Below are positions 17,424-25,736 of a stretch of DNA of 64,000 nt, in pieces (position 1 is the first letter of the stretch; each line of letters begins with the position of its first letter). Made by a program: the position numbers and the translations under genes. Origin of the DNA: Corynebacterium sp. (GTDB lineage Bacteria > Actinomycetota > Actinomycetes > Mycobacteriales > Mycobacteriaceae); contig NZ_JASLIP010000007.1 of assembly GCF_030152825.1 (NCBI RefSeq), forward strand, positions 10,303 to 74,302, read 5' to 3'. The notes beneath the pieces are model-generated. The model worked only from the letters and a program-made list of their open reading frames with translations. It made no database searches and was not told where the DNA came from.

Positions 17424-18695
17424 TTAGTGCTTTTCGGGGGCCACCGCGCGGCAGATATAGGCCACCACACCGCTGCTCAACCCACCCCCGCGCTGCTTTG
17501 TGTTCCGCTCCCCCAGCCGTGCAATGACGACAGTGGCCTCGCCCTTGCCTTTGAGCTTCAGCTTCGCGCGCAGCTGATCCGGATTGATGTCCGCCCCGCG
17601 CACGAGGATTTCCAGCTTGCCGACCCTTCGTTGCTGCAAGGCCTTGCGCAGCTGCTTGACCGGCACGGTATCCAGCACCTCGAAGGCCCGCATGCCCGTC
17701 GGGACATGGTCACCCGTGACATAGGCCAGGTTCGGGTCCACCAGCCACAGCCCCTCCCGGGCCGCGAAGTGGCGCACGAGCCCGGCGCGAATGATCGCTG
17801 CATCCGGTTCCATGATGTACCGGCCAGGCTGCCCCGCGCGTGCTGCGACGTCGTCTTCTGCTAGCTCCGGCTCCCAGCTGGCCAGGATGTCCACGCTTTC
17901 CCCCTGGTCACTGGTGCTGATCACCACGGCCCGGCGCGCCAGCCCCTCACCATCCCGGGCTTCCGGGGAGACCAGCCCGGAGGTCAAGGCACAAGCCTCT
18001 TTGGCCTGGCCATCCACGCTGATGACGTCCGCCTGGCCGGCCCAGTCCTCGAGCTCTGCGAAGTCCACGCCCGGGGCGAGTTTCACCATCAACTCGTGTC
18101 CGGGATAGGCCCCAACCAGGTCACTCACCGGGGGCTGCATGTCCTCGAGCCGGTGAATCCGCCCCGAGGAGTTGCGCCGAGCCGGGTCCGCAAGGATCAC
18201 CGGCTCCTCCCCCGGTGTTCCTTCCCAGGGCTCGAGGGCATCGGCCACCCGCACCTCGACGCCCGGGCAGTTCTTGCGAGCCATCGCCACCCGAACCTGG
18301 TCAATGTCGGAGCCGCTGCACGTCAGCCCGGCATCCTTAAGCGCCACAAGCTCGGTCCCCACCGAGCAGGTGACGTCGCGCGCCACCGCCACCCCCAGTG
18401 CCGCGAGGTGCCGAGCACGGAAGCGCGCCACGGCCAGCGGGGTGGACTGCTGGGCAGCATCCTTATCGGTCCACCACCCGGCGACGAGTTCGGCAGAGAG
18501 CTTCGTCGCCGCTATCCGGCGGGCCTCCACCAACTCGGCCACCGCACGGGCATTGTCGCCCCAGGCTTTGCGCAGGGCTGCCGTATCGGAAACCACGCTG
18601 CGCTGGCTGAGCTCAAGCTCGCCGGCCTGCGCGATGGCGGTGCCGGCGTCGGGAGAGGACTGGAGCCACTGAAGCTCCTCAAGGCTAAAAGACAA
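17424..18695 (-). CDS. Class I SAM-dependent methyltransferase with THUMP-like C-terminal domain
   Basis: About 423 residues. The middle carries a Rossmann methyltransferase core: DVTCSVGTELVAL (motif I-like), SDIDQVRVAMARKN, and the catalytic-loop-like VILADPARRNSSGR. The C-terminal 130 residues resemble the THUMP-like domain found in these actinobacterial proteins. Substrate is unknown but probably RNA, by analogy with THUMP proteins. There is no ATG near the natural start; a TTG at 18695 (LSFSLEELQWLQ) lies 8 nt past the stop of the upstream Nudix gene. The longer frame to 18764 would overlap that gene, so I reject it. Confidence 0.78.
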   Translation of the reverse strand: MSFSLEELQWLQSSPDAGTAIAQAGELELSQRSVVSDTAALRKAWGDNARAVAELVEARRIAATKLSAELVAGWWTDKDAAQQSTPLAVARFRARHLAALGVAVARDVTCSVGTELVALKDAGLTCSGSDIDQVRVAMARKNCPGVEVRVADALEPWEGTPGEEPVILADPARRNSSGRIHRLEDMQPPVSDLVGAYPGHELMVKLAPGVDFAELEDWAGQADVISVDGQAKEACALTSGLVSPEARDGEGLARRAVVISTSDQGESVDILASWEPELAEDDVAARAGQPGRYIMEPDAAIIRAGLVRHFAAREGLWLVDPNLAYVTGDHVPTGMRAFEVLDTVPVKQLRKALQQRRVGKLEILVRGADINPDQLRAKLKLKGKGEATVVIARLGERNTKQRGGGLSSGVVAYICRAVAPEKH

Positions 18696-18702
18696 CCGCG
18701 AC

Positions 18703-19617
18703 CTACTGCAGGTAGGAGCCCGGACGGTGCTCGAATGGGTGCTCCGGCAGGTCCGCCGGGTCAACCGCGAACTTCATTCCCGGGGCGAAGACGCGCTTCG
18801 GGCGGCCGTACATTTTGGACTCCATGAGGTAGTACTCCGCCATGTACGGTTCATCGATCGGCTCGTCGAGAACGGGGTCGACCGAGAGCCCCGACGAGAA
18901 GTCCATGACCTCGTCGACCGTGCGGAAGGTGCTCAGCAGCTTCAGCTGCGCCCACGTCGGAGGCATCAGGCTGATCTTCCGGGAACGCCACCCATCCAGC
19001 AGCGTCGACGGGCGGAACCAGCCCGTGGACGTGGCCTCGCGCGTGTCCCCGGTCGTATCCTGCCCCTCCGGCAGACGGGCGACGAAAAATGCCGTGTCGT
19101 AGCGGATCGGCTGCCCCTCCGGGGTCACCCAGTTCGCCCAGGGGCGCAGCAGGTCCGCCCGCAGGATCAGCTTGTGCCGGTCCATGAACGTAGAAAACGG
19201 GAGCAGGTGATTCTCCAGCTCCTGGCGCTCGTGCTGAAAGCGCGTGGTGTCGGCGACGATATCTCCGTCCTCGTTGGAGGCCAGGAGCGTGCCCGCTTCC
19301 TCGAAGGTCTCGCGCACCGCGGCGCACACCAGGGCGCGGGCAATCGCGGGGTCCTTGCGCAGGCGATGGGCCCACCAGCGAACGTCCGGGCCGGACCAGC
19401 GCACATCGGGCGAGTCCACCCCGTCGCCGTCGACGTCACCGGGCATATCGCGAGCATCCACCCCACCGCCCGGGAAGACAGTCATCTCCGCGCAGAACGC
19501 CATGGTTGACGCGCGCTCCTGCACGTAGACCTCCGGGCCGGATAGCGTGTCACGCAGCAGAATGACCGTGGAGGCATGCCGTGGCTCTACCGGACCCAAC
19601 TGCTCTGCAAATCCCAT
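18703..19617 (-). CDS. Nudix hydrolase, NUDT19-like with split Nudix box
   Basis: 304 residues. The Nudix box is interrupted: FPGGGVDARDM near residue 48 is followed by about 40 residues (several WSGPDVRWW-type repeats) before AAVRETFEEAGTLL near 100. Such insertions characterise the NUDT19/RP2 branch, whose studied members hydrolyse CoA esters. The C-terminus (MPPTWAQLKLL, PHxxSYLQ end) is also typical. It is followed directly by the THUMP-like methyltransferase, probably in one transcript. Function as a CoA or acyl-CoA diphosphatase is an inference from the family. Confidence 0.82.
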   Translation of the reverse strand: MGFAEQLGPVEPRHASTVILLRDTLSGPEVYVQERASTMAFCAEMTVFPGGGVDARDMPGDVDGDGVDSPDVRWSGPDVRWWAHRLRKDPAIARALVCAAVRETFEEAGTLLASNEDGDIVADTTRFQHERQELENHLLPFSTFMDRHKLILRADLLRPWANWVTPEGQPIRYDTAFFVARLPEGQDTTGDTREATSTGWFRPSTLLDGWRSRKISLMPPTWAQLKLLSTFRTVDEVMDFSSGLSVDPVLDEPIDEPYMAEYYLMESKMYGRPKRVFAPGMKFAVDPADLPEHPFEHRPGSYLQ

Positions 19618-19667
19618 CTCGAGCCGGACCTCGCTTTCAACCTAAATCGGTACTTAAAAGACTCTAT

Positions 19668-20528
19668 CTAATCCCGCGCCCGGTGGGCTCCACCGCGACG
19701 AAGGCGGCGGGCGAACCAGCGGCCGTCCTCCTGTTTAACCTCGATGGGCTGGTGATAGGCCTTGGTGAGGTTCTCGCTGGTCATGATGTCGGTCAGCAGG
19801 CCCTGGGCGACGATGTGGCCCTCGTCCAGCAGCATCCCGTGGGTGAATCCCGGCGGGATCTCCTCCACGTGGTGGGTGACCAGCACGGTCGCCGGGGAGT
19901 CCGGGTCCATCGCGATCTGGCTAAGCAACTCGATCAGGTCCTCGCGGCCACCGAGATCCAGTCCGGCGCCCGGCTCATCGAGCAGCAAAAGCTCCGGGTC
20001 GGTCATCAGGGCACGCGCGATGAGCGTGCGCTTGCGCTCTCCCTCAGAGAGCGTGCCCCACGTGCGGTCGGCCAGGTGGTAGGCGCCCACGACCTCGAGG
20101 GTGTTGACGGCCTGCTCGTAGTCCATCTCGTCGTAGGCCTCCCGCCACCGTCCCATGACGTCGTAGCCCGCGGAGATGACGATGTCCGAGACCACCTCGT
20201 CGTCAGGGATGCGGTGAGCCAGGGCGGAGGAGGACATTCCGACGGCGGTGCGGATGTCGCGGACGTCGGAGGAGCCCAACCGCTCACCGATGATGTCCAC
20301 GGTGCCGGTCGTCGGGAAAAGCTGCGCGCTGGCCAGGCGCATCAGGGAAGTCTTCCCCGCCCCATTGGGCCCCATGATGACCCAGCGCTCGTCGAGCTCG
20401 ACCTGCCAGTCCAGCTCGTGCAGGATCTCGTTGCCGCCCCGGCGCAGCGACACACCGCGCATGTCCAGGATCAGGTCCTCCGGCGCCGCCGGCTGGGTTT
20501 CCGGGGTGGAAATAACATTGCGTTGCAT
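19668..20528 (-). CDS. Solo ABC transporter ATP-binding protein
   Basis: 286 residues with Walker A MGPNGAGKTSL (about 52-62), Q-loop region near VGMSSSALAHRI, signature TLSEGERKRTLIARAL (about 157-172), Walker B ELLLLDEPGAGLDLGG and switch VTHHVEEI. The signature is LSEGE rather than LSGGQ. No permease or substrate-binding gene is adjacent, and this protein occurs as a conserved lone ATPase in mycobacteria and corynebacteria. It may energise a membrane partner encoded elsewhere or act in a non-transport role. Confidence 0.88.
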   Translation of the reverse strand: MQRNVISTPETQPAAPEDLILDMRGVSLRRGGNEILHELDWQVELDERWVIMGPNGAGKTSLMRLASAQLFPTTGTVDIIGERLGSSDVRDIRTAVGMSSSALAHRIPDDEVVSDIVISAGYDVMGRWREAYDEMDYEQAVNTLEVVGAYHLADRTWGTLSEGERKRTLIARALMTDPELLLLDEPGAGLDLGGREDLIELLSQIAMDPDSPATVLVTHHVEEIPPGFTHGMLLDEGHIVAQGLLTDIMTSENLTKAYHQPIEVKQEDGRWFARRLRRGGAHRARD

Positions 20529-20595
20529 GGTGGTTCTCGCTACCTCAGGGGCTCGTGGGATCGGATCGGGTTACTCCGGGCTAACAGACGCGGTG

Positions 20596-21633
20596 TTAGA
20601 ACAGGGCGCTGGCCATGTTCGTGCGGGCCGCGATGACCTCCGGGTCGGCTGCGTCATAAAGCTCGAAGAGCTGCAGCAGCTGCTGCTTCGCGCGGTCCTT
20701 CTCCTCGCCCGCGGTGTGGCGCATCGCGTTGACGAGCACTTCGAAGCCCTGGGCCTTCTCGCCGCGCAGGGCGAGCAGCTCGGCGGCGGCCGTCGCGGCG
20801 TCGACGTCGCCCGGTTCTGCCGCGACCTTCTCCAGCGCTTGTTCCCCCGCCGCCGGATCTCCGGCGCGTTCCGCGAGGATGGCATTGGCGCGTGCGGCCC
20901 GTGCGGTCGCCGCGATCTCGGGGTCGGTGTTCGGGTCGGCCAGGATCGCGTCGTAGGCGGCGATCGCTTCCTGGGTCTTCCCCTGCTCGATGAGGGCTGC
21001 GGCCTCGTCGAGGCGGGAGTCCTGCTCCTCGGCGGCGGCGCCCGAATCCGCAGGCAGGCCCGGCAGCTTGCCGTCGACGGCCTGAATCACCGACTCCAGC
21101 CACTGCTCGACCTGTTCCTGTGGCTGGGCGCCCTGGAAGGACGTCGCCGGGCGGCCAGCCACCAGGGCGAGCACCGTGGGCACGCCGCGTACCCCGAGCG
21201 CCTGAGCCATCTCCGGCACGGCATCGGCGTCGATGTAGCGGAAGACCCACTTCAGCTGCTCCTGAGGCACGTCCGGCATCTCCACCAGGCGGGCGAAGAA
21301 GTTCTTCAGCTCCGCGCTGGCCTCGGAGCGGGCACTACCCACCAGGAGGACCACCGGGACCTGGGTGGAGCGGACCACCAGGTCCTGCTCGAAGGACTCC
21401 GGGGTCACGTCCGCCGAGCGGGCGACGTAGTCCACGCTCACTCCAGCTTCCGCTGCTTGCTGTGCGTGCCTCTCGCGCTGCACGGCCTGCTGCTTCACCG
21501 TCCCCAGGTCAATCGCCCGCGAGACAAAACGCTGCGGCGCCTGCGGCTGCTGCGGGGAGGATGCTTGCGCCTGCGGGGCGGTTCCCTTTGGTTGAGAGGG
21601 CTGCTGGGAGGAAGGATCGTGCGGAACAGTCAT
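20596..21633 (-). CDS. Thioredoxin-like/TPR protein, CnoX (YbbN) type
   Basis: About 345 residues: a Gln/Pro-rich disordered N-terminus (about 1-35), a thioredoxin fold (FEQDLVVRSTQVPVVLLVGSARS, quoted in part, to VRGVPTVLALVAGRP) and a C-terminal TPR-like helical region. The thioredoxin CxxC is replaced by SARS, so it cannot work as a disulfide reductase. In YbbN/CnoX proteins the module is a holdase-type co-chaperone. The ATG at 21633 has GGAGGG directly upstream and also TACTAT 7 nt away; the start at 21678 is less likely. Confidence 0.82.
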   Translation of the reverse strand: MTVPHDPSSQQPSQPKGTAPQAQASSPQQPQAPQRFVSRAIDLGTVKQQAVQRERHAQQAAEAGVSVDYVARSADVTPESFEQDLVVRSTQVPVVLLVGSARSEASAELKNFFARLVEMPDVPQEQLKWVFRYIDADAVPEMAQALGVRGVPTVLALVAGRPATSFQGAQPQEQVEQWLESVIQAVDGKLPGLPADSGAAAEEQDSRLDEAAALIEQGKTQEAIAAYDAILADPNTDPEIAATARAARANAILAERAGDPAAGEQALEKVAAEPGDVDAATAAAELLALRGEKAQGFEVLVNAMRHTAGEEKDRAKQQLLQLFELYDAADPEVIAARTNMASALF

Positions 21634-21722
21634 GCCCTCCATAGTAACGGCTTCCGACCGCGGGGTGACCGCGCCCAATCCCCGAGCCGACTGGGGCGCT
21701 TCGACCCCATGAGCACCGGGGC

Positions 21723-22463
21723 TTAGAACAGCCGAAACTCCGAATCATCGGTGCCACGCATCGCCGCATAGTCCAAGGTCACGCAACGGATTCCGCGGTC
21801 CTCGGCCAGGGTTCGGGCCTGGGGCTTGATCTCCTGGGCGGCGAAGACACCGGTCACCGGGGCAAGCAGCTCGTCACGGTTGAGCAGCTCGACGTAACGA
21901 GTCAGCTGCTCGACTCCGTCGATGTTCCCGCGGCGCTTAATCTCCACCGCGACGGTCGCCCCCGTCGCATCCTTGGTGAGGATGTCCACCGGCCCGATGG
22001 GGGTCGGGTATTCGCGGCGCACCAGGGAGTAGCCCTCCCCCAAGATCTCGATCTGCTCGGCCAGCAGCTCCTGGAGATGGGCCTCCACACCGTCCTTCTG
22101 CAGCCCCGGGTCCTCACCGAGGTCGAAGTTCTGGTCGGAGTGCACCGCAAAGAGTTGAATGCGCAGTTGCTCGCCCTTGGGGTTCTCCACGACCCACAGG
22201 GCCTCGACGTCTTCGTCTTCCAACTCGGGGAGCGTGAGGAAAGCCTCCTCATCATCATTGGCCTCTGCGAGCACCTCTGCGCGGCGGTATTCCGTCGTCG
22301 TGCAGGGTGGGGTCATCCAGTTCAGGGGCTTATAGGCCCGGTCATCCGCATGGATGGAGACCGCGCCGTCCGCCTTCACCATGATCAGGCGATCGGCGCG
22401 TGGCAGATGAGCTTCCAGTCGACCGACGTAGTCGACAGCACACGTGGCGATGATGAGACGCAT
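21723..22463 (-). CDS. nucS: Mismatch endonuclease NucS (EndoMS)
   Basis: 246 residues. NucS replaces MutS/MutL in actinobacteria and cuts both strands at mismatches. The C-terminal nuclease core shows GPVDILTKDATGATVAVEIK, i.e. the G-x-x-D ... E-x-K catalytic set, followed by QLTRYVELL. The extreme C-terminus EFRLF is the known type of beta-clamp-binding tail. The N-terminal DNA-binding domain starts MRLIIATCAVDYVGRLEAHL. TAGCGT ends 7 nt before the ATG, suggesting a leaderless message. Position upstream of the atp operon region is conserved in corynebacteria. Confidence 0.95.
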   Translation of the reverse strand: MRLIIATCAVDYVGRLEAHLPRADRLIMVKADGAVSIHADDRAYKPLNWMTPPCTTTEYRRAEVLAEANDDEEAFLTLPELEDEDVEALWVVENPKGEQLRIQLFAVHSDQNFDLGEDPGLQKDGVEAHLQELLAEQIEILGEGYSLVRREYPTPIGPVDILTKDATGATVAVEIKRRGNIDGVEQLTRYVELLNRDELLAPVTGVFAAQEIKPQARTLAEDRGIRCVTLDYAAMRGTDDSEFRLF

Positions 22464-22470
22464 TTTTCTA

Positions 22471-22476
22471 ACGCTA
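22471..22476 (-). promoter_or_regulatory. -10 hexamer TAGCGT of nucS
   Basis: TAGCGT, TAGAAAA (7 nt), then ATG at 22463, with no ribosome site between. Confidence 0.45.
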
Positions 22477-22498
22477 CCCCACGGCAGACCGCGGCGGG

Positions 22499-23160
22499 CT
22501 ATTCGTAGGGCGTCGCAGTCCGCACGCCGTGGTGCGGATACAGGCGGCGATCGCAGAGCCTGTCCAGCAGCTCCTCGCTGTGGGAGATCACGATCAGGCC
22601 ATCCAGCATGCTGGTGATCTCAGCGGCGATGACGTACTTAGCGCGGGTGTCGAAGGCTCGGGCGATGCCGAAGCGCTGGAGCTGGCCGCCCATGGAGGAG
22701 TTGGCTGGGCGGCCACAGCCGTCAAGGGTCACGTCCACGAGCGCCTCACTGTCGATGCCCAGGGTCAGTGCCTGGCGGATAGCGTTATCGGCAGTGACAT
22801 TGTTACCGACCTCGACCTCCTCGCCATTCGTCTTACCCTTCATTACGGACGGCGCGGTGGGCGTCTTCACATCCATCGCCTCGACAGTCTGCCGCGGGAC
22901 ATCCTTCATACCTTTGATGTCCTGGTTCGAGTTTCCAGGGAATACAGCGAGGACGTCAACGTCACCGGGCTTAGCTGCTTGGAAGGAGTGGTCCTCCTCC
23001 GAGAACGTGAAATCGGATTTCGGCTCAAAGGTCGACTGCTTGCCATCCTCGGACTCCTCAAAGGACTTAACCAAGTGCCCCCTCGAGTTCGGCGCCATCC
23101 GTGAACTTCAGCAAGGCGCTGTGCCGTAGGCGGTGCTGGTCAGGCCCGTTTCCATCGCCA
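22499..23160 (-). pseudogene. Remnant of a peptide/nickel-type ABC transporter operon: substrate-binding protein fused to ATPase fragment
   Basis: A 199-residue frame (23098-22499) is a chimera. Its first about 125 residues look like an extracellular solute-binding protein of the DppA/NikA family (HLVKSFEESEDGKQ, then VTADNAIRQALTLGID, DVTLDGCGRPANSS). It then switches to an ABC ATPase C-terminal piece (MGGQLQRFGIARAFDTRAKY, IAAEITSMLD, GLIVISHSEELLDRLCDR). Walker B has lost its aspartate (IAAE instead of IADE), and the stretch between MLD and GLIVISH is missing about 20-25 residues. Upstream, two other frames carry preceding binding-protein pieces (ALLKFTDGAELEG; LTSTAYGT). So frameshifts plus at least two deletions removed the permeases and joined the ends. 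It is not expected to function. Confidence 0.8.
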
Positions 23161-23214
23161 ACGCGAAAACCCCGCCCGGGTAACCCCGGTCGGGGTGGAA
23201 AACAACCAGAATCT

Positions 23215-23646
23215 TTAGGAAAACCGCGTGGTGCGCACCCGGCGCTCTGAGGGCGCGGACTCGAGCCAGGAGACGAAGGCGTTGTCCCCCTGCTCGTCGA
23301 TGGCGATCTCATACTCCTCGCCACGATGGGAAATCTTCACCACGTGGCAGTAGCCCTCGATGAAGGGGCGCTCCTTGTCCACGATCTCCCGGCGGGACAC
23401 CACGGTGGTTCCCAACCGGGTCAACACCAGGTCCGACCCGGGCCGCAGGCTGCGCAACTTGTACAGCCGGGTCGAGGTCCTCGAATAAACCAAAACCCCG
23501 TGCCGCCAGTGCCTTGCCTCCTCGGCGGGAAGCGCACGCAGCAGCACGGGGTACCCCTCGCTCCGCAGGTAGAAGAAGCGCCACAGGATGACGCCAACGA
23601 GCAGCAGAAGAAGAACAATTCCCAAAAGCACAAGAATCGTGGTCAA
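23215..23646 (-). CDS. DUF2550 membrane protein
   Basis: 143 residues. One N-terminal membrane segment (TILVLLGIVLLLLLVGVILW), then a soluble domain with RxLPxxxARHWRHGVLVYS and TRLGTTVVSRREIVDKE. DUF2550 proteins are found beside atpC in actinobacteria, which this placement repeats. Function is unknown. The start is a TTG at 23646 preceded by GAGGCGG; no ATG fits. It is separated from atpC by 253 bases containing the atp terminator. Confidence 0.85.
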   Translation of the reverse strand: MTTILVLLGIVLLLLLVGVILWRFFYLRSEGYPVLLRALPAEEARHWRHGVLVYSRTSTRLYKLRSLRPGSDLVLTRLGTTVVSRREIVDKERPFIEGYCHVVKISHRGEEYEIAIDEQGDNAFVSWLESAPSERRVRTTRFS

Positions 23647-23899
23647 CGTTTCCGCCTCTTCACCGTCGCATCACCCCGCCAGCCCGGCGGGCAGGAAAAC
23701 CAGGAGTGTTTCAAGGCTGCAATACCTTAATCAAAATCTAGCCCCATGCCTGGATATTAACAATTCCCACCCACCAGCGGGCGGCATTCCGTACTCAGCG
23801 TGAGAGACGGGCAGCTTTAGTGGGAAAAGCACAAAGGCCACTCCGCGCGGGTCACCCCACGCGACGTGGCCTTGGCCGGTAGTTACCGAAAACTTCGGT
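23647..23899. other. Gap between atpC and DUF2550
   Basis: 253 bases with the atp operon terminator at 23834-23873 and, beyond it, AT-richer sequence (23720-23800) that is probably the DUF2550 promoter. No gene seen. Confidence 0.5.
23834..23873 (-). terminator. Terminator of the atp operon
   Basis: AAGGCCAC (23834-23841) pairs with GTGGCCTT (23866-23873), enclosing a further GC-rich inner pairing. On the minus strand it is followed by TGTGCTTTTCCC. It lies 26 bases past the atpC stop. Confidence 0.65.
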
Positions 23900-24274
23900 C
23901 TATTTCTCCTTGGAACGCTTCACAGCGCGCAACTCGGACTCTGCGCGAGACTTCTCCTCCTCGGAGGATGCCTCACGCACCCGAGCCTCAGCATCAGCCT
24001 GGTCGACCTCGTCGGCCCACACAGCGCTATCAGCGAGAACGGTGATCTTCTCGGAGGACACGGACAGGAACCCGCCCTGTACCGCGGCCACCAGCTTCTC
24101 ACCCTCAGTGGTCCGGATGATCACGACGCCATTCTCGACCAGCTGGCCGAGCAGTGGCTCGTGACCTGGAAGCACGCCGATCTCGCCCTCGGTGGTCTCC
24201 GCGATGACGGCCGTTGCGGTGCCAGACCACAACGCCTTCTCCACAGCCACCAATTCAGCGGCAATCTCAGCCAT
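23900..24274 (-). CDS. atpC: ATP synthase epsilon subunit
   Basis: 124 residues; rotor-stalk subunit that couples F1 to the c-ring and can inhibit ATPase activity. The beta-sandwich domain shows GEIGVLPGHEPLLGQL and the C-terminal helices begin at DEVDQADAEARVREA. The C-terminus is rich in charged residues (EEEKSRAESELRAVKRSKEK). Last gene of the operon; ATG 24274 has an AGAGGAG site and lies 11 nt after atpD. Confidence 0.96.
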   Translation of the reverse strand: MAEIAAELVAVEKALWSGTATAVIAETTEGEIGVLPGHEPLLGQLVENGVVIIRTTEGEKLVAAVQGGFLSVSSEKITVLADSAVWADEVDQADAEARVREASSEEEKSRAESELRAVKRSKEK

Positions 24275-24285
24275 GTGTGCTCCTC

Positions 24286-25734
24286 TTACTTGTCCGTGAG
24301 CTTCTTGTAGGCAGCCTCGACGTCTTCCAGACCACCCAGGCCGTTGAAGGCCTGCTCTGGGTAAGCGTCGAACTCGCCATCACAGATGCGCTCGAAGGCG
24401 TCGATGGTCTCCTCCAGTGGGACGAAGGAGCCCGGGATGCCCGTGAACTTCTCTGCGACGAAGAAGTTCTGGCCCAGGAAGCGCTCGATACGACGAGCAC
24501 GCTGGACGGTAATCTTGTCCTCCTCAGACAGCTCGTCCATACCGAGGATGGCGATGATGTCCTGGAGCTCCTTGTTCTTCTGCAGGATGTTGATCACGCG
24601 CTGCGCAACCTCGTAGTGCTTCTCGCCGACGATGCCCGGCTCGAGGATACGAGAGGTGGAGGTCAGCGGGTTCACTGCCGGGTAAATACCCTTGGAAGCG
24701 ATCGCACGGTCCAGCTCGGTGGTTGCGTCGAGGTGGGCGAAGGTCGTCGCCGGTGCCGGGTCGGTGTAGTCATCGGCCGGCACGTAGACAGCCTGCAGGG
24801 AGGTAATGGACTTACCCTTCGTGGAGGTAATGCGCTCCTGCAGGACACCCATCTCGTCGGCCAGGGTCGGCTGGTAACCCACTGCAGACGGCATGCGGCC
24901 GAGCAGCGTGGAGACCTCAGAACCTGCCTGGGTGAAACGGAAGATGTTGTCGATGAACAGCAGCACGTCCTGGCCCTGAACATCGCGGAAGTACTCCGCC
25001 ATGGTCAGACCGGACAGAGCCACGCGCATACGAACTCCCGGCGGCTCATCCATCTGACCGAACACCAGCGCGGTGTCCTGGAGCACGCCCATCTCCTCCA
25101 TCTCGAGGAAGAGGTCCGTACCCTCACGGGTACGCTCACCGACGCCGGCGAACACAGAGGTACCGGAGAACTCGCGGGCGATACGGGTAATCATCTCCTG
25201 AATCAGGACGGTCTTACCCACACCTGCACCACCGAAGAGGCCAATCTTGCCGCCCTTGACGTAAGGGGTCAGCAGGTCGATGACCTTAACGCCGGTCTCC
25301 AGGATCTCGGTCTTACCCTCGAGCTCGTCGAATGCCGGTGGCTCGCGGTGGATGCCCCACTGCTCGCCGTCGCGGCCGAGACCTGGCTCGTCCAGGCAGT
25401 CGCCCAGGGCGTTGAAGACGTGGCCCTTGACGACGTCGCCGACTGGAACGGAGATCGGCTTACCGGTGTCCTTGACCTCGGCGCCACGGATCAGACCGTC
25501 GGTCGGGGCCATGGAGACGGTGCGCACCAGGTTGTCACCCAGGTGCTGTGCGACCTCCAGGGTAATGGTCTTCGCAACTGCCTCGAGGTCAACCTCGACG
25601 TGCAGTGCGTTGAATAGTGCTGGCTGCTGCCCACGCGGGAACTCCACGTCGACAACCGGGCCGATCACTCGAACGACGCGGCCGGCAGCAGTCGGTGCAG
25701 CGGAGTTCTGCTGCTCCTGAATTGCTGTAGTCAT
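24286..25734 (-). CDS. atpD: ATP synthase beta subunit
   Basis: 482 residues; catalytic subunit of F1. Walker A is FGGAGVGKTVLIQEM near residue 160, the catalytic glutamate follows in GVGERTREGTDL, and Walker B is DVLLFIDNIFRFTQAG near 250, with the ALVFGQMDEPPG signature before it. Length is standard. ATG lies 2 nt past the atpG stop, so translation is coupled. Confidence 0.98.
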   Translation of the reverse strand: MTTAIQEQQNSAAPTAAGRVVRVIGPVVDVEFPRGQQPALFNALHVEVDLEAVAKTITLEVAQHLGDNLVRTVSMAPTDGLIRGAEVKDTGKPISVPVGDVVKGHVFNALGDCLDEPGLGRDGEQWGIHREPPAFDELEGKTEILETGVKVIDLLTPYVKGGKIGLFGGAGVGKTVLIQEMITRIAREFSGTSVFAGVGERTREGTDLFLEMEEMGVLQDTALVFGQMDEPPGVRMRVALSGLTMAEYFRDVQGQDVLLFIDNIFRFTQAGSEVSTLLGRMPSAVGYQPTLADEMGVLQERITSTKGKSITSLQAVYVPADDYTDPAPATTFAHLDATTELDRAIASKGIYPAVNPLTSTSRILEPGIVGEKHYEVAQRVINILQKNKELQDIIAILGMDELSEEDKITVQRARRIERFLGQNFFVAEKFTGIPGSFVPLEETIDAFERICDGEFDAYPEQAFNGLGGLEDVEAAYKKLTDK

Positions 25735-25736
25735 TA

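Noticed and set aside
23067..23324. 85-codon minus-strand frame as a separate small gene
   Set aside because: It is one frame of the decayed binding-protein gene (ALLKFTDGAELEG) overlapping DUF2550; not a gene of its own.
24214..25617. A 467-codon plus-strand open frame
   Set aside because: Antisense to atpD, whose Walker motifs are plainly on the minus strand.
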